DNA of 9,428 nucleotides from assembly GCA_946549155.1 (NCBI GenBank), contig CAMNQN010000134.1, positions 1 to 9,428 on the forward strand, in the 5' to 3' direction. The position numbers and the translations under genes were made by a program. The notes beneath the pieces are model-generated. The model ran no database searches. It saw only the letters and a program-made list of their open reading frames with translations, and was not told the origin of the DNA. The DNA is from an uncultured Lachnospiraceae bacterium. Lineage in GTDB: Bacteria; Bacillota; Clostridia; Lachnospirales; Lachnospiraceae. Shown in pieces: positions 1 through 6,119 of this stretch (position 1 is the stretch's first letter; the number at the start of each line of letters is the position of its first letter).

Positions 1-16
1 GTGCGCCCGCCTCTTT

Positions 17-47
17 CTGCGTCCTCTTACTTAACAAAACACGAAAA
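17..47 (+). repeat. Left copy of a dispersed two-block repeat
   Basis: The 9-nt block CTGCGTCCT (17-25), a 4-nt spacer and the 18-nt block CTTAACAAAACACGAAAA (30-47) recur on the - strand at 9385-9355 with the same spacing. Similarity fades into the GC-rich sequence at 1-16 and stops soon after 47. No start codon with a ribosome binding site makes it convincingly coding. It lies 67 nt upstream of the apt -35 box. It could be an intergenic repeat family, a regulator site, or the edge of a longer repeat cut by the window end. Confidence 0.75.
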
Positions 48-114
48 GAATAAACCAGCCATCGGAATAGCTGCTTTCAACATACTGTCTGTGAGACGGA
101 TAAGAAATCTACGG
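48..114 (+). other. Intergenic spacer with a small dyad
   Basis: No gene is seen here. Positions 85-99 form a short dyad, CTGTCT-GTG-AGACGG, giving six base pairs (one of them G-T) around a 3-nt loop and ending 15 nt before the apt -35 box. No T-run follows on either strand, so it does not read as a terminator. An operator for a dimeric regulator is possible but unproven. Confidence 0.35.
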
Positions 115-143
115 TTGATAATTTTAATCGGTAATGCTATACT
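115..143 (+). promoter_or_regulatory. Sigma-A-type promoter of the apt operon
   Basis: TTGATA (115-120) and TATACT (138-143) are separated by exactly 17 nt, and TGC lies directly before the -10 box, which makes an extended -10. Each hexamer has one mismatch to consensus. Transcription should start near 150 and leave a leader of about 100 nt. It is the only strong promoter seen upstream of the six-gene + strand run, so it probably drives all of it, perhaps together with read-through from genes left of the window. Confidence 0.8.
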
Positions 144-211
144 AACAGGAAAGTGTTTGCTTTTCCGGCACTTCGTTAGGAAAAAACTGAACCAATTCAG
201 GGAAAAATTGG
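142..211 (+). promoter_or_regulatory. Structured leader upstream of apt
   Basis: Three inverted repeats are visible. CTAAC (142-146) and AAGTG (151-155) can pair with CACTT (169-173) and GTTAG (175-179). CTGAA (187-191) pairs with TTCAG (196-200) around a 4-nt loop. CCAATT (192-197) pairs with AATTGG (206-211) around an 8-nt loop. The last two share bases 192-200 and exclude each other. No known riboswitch consensus was recognised. The stems are short and AT-rich, so a regulatory role is inference. Confidence 0.35.
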
Positions 212-235
212 GATTTATTTCGGAACAGTGAATAA

Positions 236-240
236 AGGAG
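236..240 (+). promoter_or_regulatory. Ribosome binding site that sets the apt start
   Basis: AGGAG at 236-240 lies 8 nt before the ATG at 249. A GTG at 228 opens the same frame 7 codons earlier but has no Shine-Dalgarno sequence in front of it and would lie upstream of this site. The ATG at 249 also gives the N-terminus typical of the family, so it is preferred. Confidence 0.8.
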
Positions 241-248
241 CGAGGAAG

Positions 249-776
249 ATGAAAAAATTAGAAGAGTACGTAAGAAGTATTCCGGATTTTCCGGAGCCGG
301 GAATTATTTTCCGGGATGTGACCAGCGTCCTGCAGGATGCGGACGGGCTGCACCTGGCAATTGACGGGATCATGGAGAGAATTGGGAATGCGGACGATGT
401 GGATGTGATTGTGGGAACGGAGTCCCGGGGATTTGTTTTCGGTATGCCGGTGGCGTACAATCTTCACAAGCCCTTTGTGATGGTACGGAAGAAGGGAAAG
501 CTTCCCTGTGAGACTATTTCCAGAGAGTATGCCCTGGAGTACGGCACGGCTACGATCGAGATGCACAAGGATTCCATCCGGCCTGGCCAGCGGGTAGTGA
601 TCATTGATGACCTGATCGCCACAGGCGGTACCATTGAGGCGGCGATCAAGATGATTGAGGAGCTGGGCGGCGTGGTAGTTAAGGTGGTATTCCTGATGGA
701 GCTGGCCGGCCTGAAGGGACGCGAGAGGCTTAAGGGCTACGATGTGGAGTCCGTTATTTGTTACGAAGGTAAATAA
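249..776 (+). CDS. apt: Adenine phosphoribosyltransferase
   Basis: This cytoplasmic purine-salvage enzyme joins adenine and PRPP to give AMP and pyrophosphate. The protein has 175 residues, normal for bacterial Apt. The family N-terminus is clear (MKKLEEYVRSIPDFPEPGI, with FRDVT following). ESRGF at 58-62 belongs to the substrate-binding core. A flexible loop runs from about 80 to 100, starting RKKGKLP. The type I phosphoribosyltransferase PRPP motif VVIIDDLIATGGT spans 116-128 with both Asp residues present. It is the first gene after the promoter at 115-143 and lies 34 nt before the RSH gene. The apt-rel pairing is conserved across Firmicutes and links adenine-nucleotide supply to alarmone metabolism. 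No truncation or missing key residue was found. Confidence 0.97.
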   Translation: MKKLEEYVRSIPDFPEPGIIFRDVTSVLQDADGLHLAIDGIMERIGNADDVDVIVGTESRGFVFGMPVAYNLHKPFVMVRKKGKLPCETISREYALEYGTATIEMHKDSIRPGQRVVIIDDLIATGGTIEAAIKMIEELGGVVVKVVFLMELAGLKGRERLKGYDVESVICYEGK

Positions 777-810
777 AAATAGAAGCAGATAAAAAGACGG
801 TGGACAGATT

Positions 811-3114
811 ATGCCTAATGCGGAAGAGAAGAAGCGGGAAAAGATTGAGGAAATAAAAAAAGCAGACGCCAGTGTAAAGACCATGGAGGATTTTACCAGC
901 CCGGAGGTGTTGTACAAGGAGCTGATTGCCAGTGTGAATAAGTACCATCCCTCCGCGGACATTTCCATGATTGAGAAGGCTTACCGGGTGGCGGATGAGG
1001 CCCACAGGGAGCAGCGCAGAAAATCGGGCGAGCCTTATATCATTCATCCGCTGTGCGTTGCGATTATTCTGGCTGACCTGGAGCTGGATAAGGAGACCAT
1101 TGTGGCCGGCCTTCTCCACGATGTGGTGGAGGATACGATCATGACCTCCGAACAGCTGCGGGAGGAGTTTGGCGCAGAGGTGGAGCTGATTGTGGACGGC
1201 GTAACCAAGCTGGGTCAGCTCAGTTATTCGGCGGACAAGGTTGAGGTGCAGGCAGAGAACTTAAGAAAGATGTTCCTGGCTATGGCCAAGGACATTCGGG
1301 TCATACTGGTGAAGCTGGCGGACCGGCTTCACAATATGCGGACTGCCAAGTACTGGTCTCCGGCCAAGCAGAAGGAGAAGGCCAGAGAGACCATGGATAT
1401 CTATGCGCCCATTGCCCACAGGCTGGGTATTTCCAAAATCAAGGTGGAGCTGGATGATCTTTCGCTGAAATATCTGGAGCCGGAGGTTTATTACGATCTG
1501 GTGGAGAAGATTGCCCTGAAAAAGGGAGAACGCCAGGATTTCGTGAACTGCATCGTGGCGGATGTGAGCAAACATATCGAGGCCGCCGGAATCAGGGCTC
1601 AGATTGACGGGCGTGCGAAGCATTTTTTCAGCATTTATAAGAAGATGGTAAACCAGCAGAAAACGCTGGATCAGATTTATGATTTGTTTGCCGTGCGCAT
1701 TATTGTGGACACCGTGAAGGACTGTTATGCGGCGCTGGGAGTGATTCATGAGATGTATAAGCCCATACCGGGCCGTTTCAAGGACTATATTGCCATGCCG
1801 AAGCAGAATATGTATCAGTCACTGCATACTACACTGATCGGCCCCAATGGCTCTCCCTTTGAGATTCAGATCCGCACCTTTGAGATGCACCGGATCGCCG
1901 AGTATGGTATCGCTGCCCACTGGAAATATAAGGAAGCGGCGGATGGAAAGAAAACAGGCGCCCAGAAGGAGGAAGAAAAGCTGACCTGGCTGCGCCAGAT
2001 CCTGGAGTGGCAGAAGGATATGTCCGATAACCGGGAGTTTATGAGCCTGTTAAAAAGTGATCTGGATTTGTTCAGCGAGAGCGTATACTGCTTTACTCCT
2101 GCGGGGGATGTGAAGAATCTGCCGAATGGGTCGACCCCCATCGATTTTGCCTACAGCATTCACAGCGCGGTGGGAAACCGGATGATCGGTGCCCGGGTTA
2201 ACGGGAAGCTGGTGACCATTGATTACGTGATTCAGAATGGCGACCGCATTGAGATCATTACCTCCCAAAATTCCAAAGGGCCAAGCCGGGACTGGCTGAA
2301 GATTGTCAAGAGCACCCAGGCGAAAAATAAGATTAACCAATGGTTTAAGCAGGAGCGGAAGGAAGACAATATTGTCAAGGGCAAGGAGCTGATGCAGGCA
2401 TACTGCAAGGCGAAATCCCTGGTGCTCTCTGACCTGCTGAAGCCGGAGTATATTGCGGGTGTGACCAGAAAGTATGGGTTCCGGGACTGGGATTCTGTGA
2501 TGGCGGCAGTGGGACACGGCGGCCTGAAGGAAGGCCAGATTATCAACAAGCTGATGGAGGGTTATGACCGGGATCACAAGAAGAGCGTTACGGACGAGCA
2601 GATTTTGGCGGAGGCGCAGAGCTCCAAGGAGAAGATGCGCATTGCAAAGTCCAAAAGCGGCATCACGGTCAAGGGGATTGATGATGTGGCGGTGCGTTTT
2701 TCCAAGTGCTGCAGCCCTGTTCCGGGGGATGAGATCGTGGGCTTCGTTACCAGAGGCCGCGGCGTATCCATTCATCGGACTGACTGCATCAATGTGGTGA
2801 ACCTTCCGGAGAGCGAGCGGGCCCGTCTGATTGACGCGGAATGGCAGCAGACGGAGGATAACCAGGACAAGGGCCTTTACATGGCGGAGATCCGTATCTT
2901 TGCCAACAACCGTACCGGTCTTCTGGTGGATATCACTAAGATTTTTACGGAGCGCAAGATTGATGTGAATTCCGTTAATTCCAGAACCAGCAAACAGGGA
3001 CTGGCCACCATCGTGATGGAATTTCAGGTGTCCGGCAAGGCGACGTTAAACTACCTGATTGACAAGATCCGGCAGGTGGACAGTGTGATTGATATAGAGA
3101 GGAGTACCGGCTGA
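811..3114 (+). CDS. relA: Bifunctional (p)ppGpp synthetase/hydrolase (RSH family)
   Basis: A long RelA/SpoT homologue of 767 residues that makes and degrades (p)ppGpp, the stringent-response alarmone. Domains in order: HD hydrolase, about 45-200, with YIIHP (His79), LLHDVVEDT (His103, Asp104, Glu107, Asp108) and DRLHNMRT (Asp171, Asn175); synthetase, about 260-372, with GRFKDYIAMPKQNMYQSLHTT and FEIQIRT (Glu351); TGS, about 425-485; a zinc-finger/RIS-like region with KCC (Cys633, Cys634), His655 and Cys659; and a C-terminal ACT domain, about 688-767. The synthetase has the RxKD signature (RFKD, 322-325) of bifunctional Rel rather than the acidic version of synthetase-only RelA. Together with the complete hydrolase motif this predicts both activities. 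GGTGG at 799-803 lies 7 nt before the ATG. The TGA stop sits in the loop of a hairpin at 3105-3134. Such genes are also named rel or spoT. Confidence 0.96.
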   Translation: MPNAEEKKREKIEEIKKADASVKTMEDFTSPEVLYKELIASVNKYHPSADISMIEKAYRVADEAHREQRRKSGEPYIIHPLCVAIILADLELDKETIVAGLLHDVVEDTIMTSEQLREEFGAEVELIVDGVTKLGQLSYSADKVEVQAENLRKMFLAMAKDIRVILVKLADRLHNMRTAKYWSPAKQKEKARETMDIYAPIAHRLGISKIKVELDDLSLKYLEPEVYYDLVEKIALKKGERQDFVNCIVADVSKHIEAAGIRAQIDGRAKHFFSIYKKMVNQQKTLDQIYDLFAVRIIVDTVKDCYAALGVIHEMYKPIPGRFKDYIAMPKQNMYQSLHTTLIGPNGSPFEIQIRTFEMHRIAEYGIAAHWKYKEAADGKKTGAQKEEEKLTWLRQILEWQKDMSDNREFMSLLKSDLDLFSESVYCFTPAGDVKNLPNGSTPIDFAYSIHSAVGNRMIGARVNGKLVTIDYVIQNGDRIEIITSQNSKGPSRDWLKIVKSTQAKNKINQWFKQERKEDNIVKGKELMQAYCKAKSLVLSDLLKPEYIAGVTRKYGFRDWDSVMAAVGHGGLKEGQIINKLMEGYDRDHKKSVTDEQILAEAQSSKEKMRIAKSKSGITVKGIDDVAVRFSKCCSPVPGDEIVGFVTRGRGVSIHRTDCINVVNLPESERARLIDAEWQQTEDNQDKGLYMAEIRIFANNRTGLLVDITKIFTERKIDVNSVNSRTSKQGLATIVMEFQVSGKATLNYLIDKIRQVDSVIDIERSTG

Positions 3115-3134
3115 AGGAGCGGAGGCTGCCGGTA
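3105..3134 (+). other. Hairpin spanning the relA stop codon
   Basis: TACCGGC (3105-3111) and GCCGGTA (3128-3134) form a perfect 7-bp stem. The 16-nt loop contains the relA TGA (3112-3114) and a GGAGG (3121-3125). The next gene starts at 3144 or 3147, about 18-21 nt after that GGAGG, which is too far for normal use. No T-run follows, so it is not an intrinsic terminator. It may shape translation of the downstream gene or RNA processing. Confidence 0.5.
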
Positions 3135-3143
3135 AAGCTTTAA

Positions 3144-3767
3144 ATGATGAGGATAGAACATATGGTGCTGGGACAGGTGGCGACCAACTGCTATCTGGCG
3201 ATGAATGAAAATACAGGGGAGCTGCTGATTATTGACCCTGCGGACGACGGGGACGGGATCCGGCGCAGGATTGAGGAGCTTGACGGAAGGCCGGCGGCGG
3301 TGCTGTTAACTCACGGGCATTTCGATCATATTGGCGCGGCAGAGGAATTGAGGACCGCGTATGAGATTCCGATATATGCCATGGAAGCGGAAGCACAGGT
3401 GCTCTCCTCCATGCAGCTGAATTTGTCCCGGATGTTTGGCTGCCCCCTGACGGTGCAGGCAGATCATCTGCTGAAGGACGGGGAGCAGATTACGCTGGCG
3501 GGTTTTTCCATCACCGCGTATCATACGCCGGGGCATACCCAGGGCGGGGGCTGCTATTACATTCCGGCGGAGCGTGTGCTGTTTTCCGGTGACACGCTGT
3601 TTTGTCAGTCTGTGGGACGATCTGATTTTCCCACAGGAAGTATGTCCGCACTGGTGCGTTCCATAAAGGAAAAGCTGATGGTGCTGCCGGAGGAGACAGA
3701 CGTATATCCGGGGCATAATGAGAAAACCACCATCGGACAGGAGAAGAGATACAATCCGTTTCTGTAA
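3144..3767 (+). CDS. Metallo-beta-lactamase-fold hydrolase, glyoxalase-II-like
   Basis: A cytoplasmic protein of 207 residues with the full metal-binding set of the metallo-beta-lactamase superfamily: THGHFDH (His57, His59, Asp61, His62), His131 in HTPGH, Asp150 in SGDTLF, and His191 in YPGHNEKT. The layout is that of the small glyoxalase-II/YcbL-like branch, which hydrolyses thioesters such as S-lactoyl conjugates, but the real substrate is unknown and should not be assumed. Two ATG codons stand side by side (3144, 3147). Family members usually start about where the second one gives MRIEHMVLG. No good Shine-Dalgarno sequence lies at normal distance from either. A third ATG at 3162 has AGG nearby but would remove the first beta strand. 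It lies 29 nt after relA, and genes of this type commonly occupy this place in Clostridia. Confidence 0.9.
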   Translation: MMRIEHMVLGQVATNCYLAMNENTGELLIIDPADDGDGIRRRIEELDGRPAAVLLTHGHFDHIGAAEELRTAYEIPIYAMEAEAQVLSSMQLNLSRMFGCPLTVQADHLLKDGEQITLAGFSITAYHTPGHTQGGGCYYIPAERVLFSGDTLFCQSVGRSDFPTGSMSALVRSIKEKLMVLPEETDVYPGHNEKTTIGQEKRYNPFL

Positions 3768-3842
3768 AAGTGTGCAGCCTGATAAAGGATACTTTACCAG
3801 GAAAATACAGACGGGAAATGGAGAGGAAAAGGAGCTTCGGCT

Positions 3843-5450
3843 ATGATTGCAGTACAGTTGAACAAGCGGGATTTTGAGTATGACATTCATTCTCTGGTGA
3901 AAGCATTTTATCCTGGGGAGGATGTCAGCGTCCTTTGCGGGGAGACCGGGGAGGACGCGAAGCTGAAAATCTCGGTTTTTTTTGAGGAAAAAGAGGGCTC
4001 TCCGGAAAGCACGGATCAGTGCCGGGAGAGCGCGGAAAAGTGTGAGAGAACACAGGAAGGCAAGGAAAGCCGCGGAAAAGCGCAGGAAGAGCAGGGCGCG
4101 GTGTCCTGTAGAAAAGAAGCTGATGAGAGGGATGCGAAAGATTATGGAGGCTGCCGGATAAGCGTTGCGGTCAGGCTGCCGGAAAATCAGCGCCCGATGG
4201 AGGAAAAATGTGTCACTCTTCGGGAGGACGCGGACCGGAAAGAGGCGAAGAATCAGCTTAAGCGCCTGCTGTATCAGCTGCTTCGGGACTTTACGGGGCA
4301 GGAGCTGCCCTGGGGAACGCTGACTGGTATCCGGCCCACGAAAATTCCCATGATGTTTCTGGAGCAGGGCTGGAGGAATGTGGATATTGCCCGGTATATG
4401 CGGGACACCTATTATACCAGCAGCGAGAAAACGGCGCTGGCTGTTTCCATCGCCAACAGAGAGCGGCATATTTTGAAGGATATTAATTATGAGAACGGCT
4501 ACAGCCTTTATGTGGGTATCCCCTTCTGCCCCAGTATCTGCCTGTATTGTTCCTTTAGCTCCAGCCCCATTCACCTCTGGAGGAATCAGGTGGATACTTA
4601 TCTGGATGCACTGTGCCATGAGATCGACGCGGTGTCGGAGCTGTTTGCGGGCCGGGAGCTGAATACCGTGTACATCGGGGGCGGTACTCCCACCACGCTG
4701 GAGCCGGAACAGATGGAGCGTCTGCTGAAGAAGCTGGAGGAGCGGTTTGCCTACAGCCATCTGCGGGAATTTACAGTGGAAGCGGGAAGGCCGGACAGCA
4801 TTACCCGGGAAAAGCTGCAGGTATTGCGGGCCCACGGAATCAGCCGGATTTCCATTAATCCTCAGACCATGAATCAGAAAACGCTGGATATCATCGGACG
4901 GAGGCACACGGTGGAGGAAACGGTCGCTGCGTTCCGGCTGGCCAGAAGCATGGGCTTTGACAATATCAATATGGATCTGATTGTGGGACTTCCGGGGGAA
5001 GGTATTGATGAAGTTCGATATACTATGGAAGAGCTGAGAAAGCTTGAACCGGACAGTGTTACGGTACACTCGCTGGCATTGAAGCGGGCTACCCGTTTGA
5101 ATCTGTTTAAGGAGGAGTATCGGGAGATTTCTTTCCAAAACAGCAGTGAGATCATGGATATGACCGCCCGGTACTGCCAGCAGATGGGGATGGCGCCCTA
5201 TTATCTGTATCGGCAGAAAAATATGGCCGGAAATTTTGAAAACGTGGGCTATGCCAGGGAGGGGAAGGCCGGAATCTATAACATCTTGATTATGGAGGAA
5301 GTTCAGAGTATACTGGCCCTGGGAGCCGGCGCTTCCACGAAGCTGGTGTGGCCGGGAAACCGTATTCAGCGGATTGAAAATGTGAAGGATATTAAAAATT
5401 ATATGGAGAGAATCGATGAAATGATTGAAAGAAAGAAGAAGATGCGATGA
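3843..5450 (+). CDS. hemZ: Radical-SAM coproporphyrinogen dehydrogenase HemZ
   Basis: HemZ belongs to the HemN-related radical-SAM enzymes assigned to oxygen-independent oxidation of coproporphyrinogen III. Its exact physiological role in Clostridia is less certain. The protein has 535 residues. The iron-sulfur ligands are Cys229, Cys233 and Cys236 in IPFCPSICLYCSF, followed by the SAM-binding GGGTPTTLEP (279-288), VEAGRPDSI (312-320), RISINPQT (335-342), MDLIVGLPGEG (377-387) and the HemZ-type C-terminal stretch YYLYRQKNMAGNFENVGYA (453-471). The N-terminal domain with WGTLTGIRPTK (157-167) is also typical of HemZ. Residues 48-104 are a charged insertion that makes the protein longer than the roughly 470-500 residues usual for the family. 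GGAG at 3831-3834 lies 8 nt before the ATG. The stop overlaps the next gene by 4 nt. The gap of 75 nt before it shows no promoter. Confidence 0.93.
   Translation: MIAVQLNKRDFEYDIHSLVKAFYPGEDVSVLCGETGEDAKLKISVFFEEKEGSPESTDQCRESAEKCERTQEGKESRGKAQEEQGAVSCRKEADERDAKDYGGCRISVAVRLPENQRPMEEKCVTLREDADRKEAKNQLKRLLYQLLRDFTGQELPWGTLTGIRPTKIPMMFLEQGWRNVDIARYMRDTYYTSSEKTALAVSIANRERHILKDINYENGYSLYVGIPFCPSICLYCSFSSSPIHLWRNQVDTYLDALCHEIDAVSELFAGRELNTVYIGGGTPTTLEPEQMERLLKKLEERFAYSHLREFTVEAGRPDSITREKLQVLRAHGISRISINPQTMNQKTLDIIGRRHTVEETVAAFRLARSMGFDNINMDLIVGLPGEGIDEVRYTMEELRKLEPDSVTVHSLALKRATRLNLFKEEYREISFQNSSEIMDMTARYCQQMGMAPYYLYRQKNMAGNFENVGYAREGKAGIYNILIMEEVQSILALGAGASTKLVWPGNRIQRIENVKDIKNYMERIDEMIERKKKMR
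3976..4154 (+). repeat. Insertion in hemZ with repeats and a T8 run
   Basis: Eight T residues (3976-3983) come just before the segment coding for HemZ residues 48-104. The segment is almost entirely Glu, Lys, Arg, Gln, Ser and Gly with four Cys (60, 67, 89, 104). CGCGGAAAAG occurs at 4031-4040 and again at 4071-4080, exactly 40 nt apart and therefore in different reading frames, with related CAGGAAG motifs after each copy. This suggests growth by DNA-level duplication. It interrupts two predicted strands of the N-terminal domain (ISVFF and ISVAVRLPE). Confidence 0.6.
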
Positions 5451-6100
5451 GTGAGGTCCCCGGAAGCAAAAAGAAGCTGCGCATTATACAGCTGGATCTG
5501 GTCAAGGAAATCAGTCATGGCGTCTGCGTCAGTAATTTGACCCGTCTGGTGGCCCGGAAGCTGGAACTTCCGGAAAAGAAGTGCTACGATCTGGCGGTGG
5601 CGGGTTTCCTTCACGACGTGGGAAAGCTGAGACTGAATCATTATGTGCGCGGCAATGAGAAGGAAACTCTGGTGGTGGAGGAACTGCGGTACGTGCGGAT
5701 GCATGCCGGAATTGGAGCTCAGATTCTGCGGGAGCAGGGATATCCGGAGGAAATGACCCGTTGGGTGTACTGCCATCATGAGAACTGTGACGGCTCCGGC
5801 TATCCCGGAAACCTGACGCGGGAGGAAATCCCGCTGGAGGCCAGAATCATCCGGGTCTGCGATGTGTTTGCGGCTTTGACTGCTGACCGTTCCTACCGGA
5901 AGGCGTTTGACGCGAAAACGGCGGTGGATCTGATGATTGAGGAAGCGAAGATCTATGATATCCGGGTTTTTCTGGCATTCCTGGATGTGATTCATGAGGA
6001 AGATCTGGATAAGCTTCTGGATAACCAGACGCAGAGGGAGTACCTGGGGCGTTTTTTTACCAGAGAGGAAAAACCAGACATAGAAAAGCACGAACAATAG
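5447..6100 (+). CDS. Stand-alone HD-GYP domain phosphodiesterase
   Basis: A cytoplasmic protein of 217 residues made almost only of an HD-GYP domain, the class that hydrolyses cyclic di-GMP or related cyclic dinucleotides. Visible landmarks: His24 in the first helix, the HD pair His56-Asp57 in FLHDVGK with Lys60, His86 in RMHAGIGAQIL, His110-His111 in HHENCDGSGYP with the complete GYP signature (115-120), and Asp139 in RVCDVFAALTADRSYRKAF. All expected metal ligands therefore seem present and activity is plausible. There is no sensor, receiver or membrane segment, which is unusual because most HD-GYP proteins carry one. The start overlaps the hemZ stop (ATGA), which points to translational coupling, and only a weak AAGAAG precedes it. 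The gene sits between hemZ and aspS, where hisS is commonly found. The substrate is inferred from the family. Confidence 0.9.
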   Translation: MSEVPGSKKKLRIIQLDLVKEISHGVCVSNLTRLVARKLELPEKKCYDLAVAGFLHDVGKLRLNHYVRGNEKETLVVEELRYVRMHAGIGAQILREQGYPEEMTRWVYCHHENCDGSGYPGNLTREEIPLEARIIRVCDVFAALTADRSYRKAFDAKTAVDLMIEEAKIYDIRVFLAFLDVIHEEDLDKLLDNQTQREYLGRFFTREEKPDIEKHEQ

Positions 6101-6119
6101 AAAATGGAGGAAAAAGAAA

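Noticed and set aside
1..231. Open frame of 76 codons starting with GTG at the window edge
   Set aside because: No ribosome binding site is visible, the composition is AT-rich and basic without a family pattern, and it runs through the apt promoter and leader. It matches no RecJ C-terminus that I recognise.
228..248. Upstream GTG start for apt
   Set aside because: It has no Shine-Dalgarno sequence, and the ATG at 249 has AGGAG 8 nt before it and gives the normal Apt N-terminus.
3306..5138. 610-codon open frame on the - strand
   Set aside because: It is antisense to the hydrolase and hemZ genes, both of which have complete family motifs. The translation is rich in Arg, His, Leu and Gln as expected of an opposite-strand shadow.
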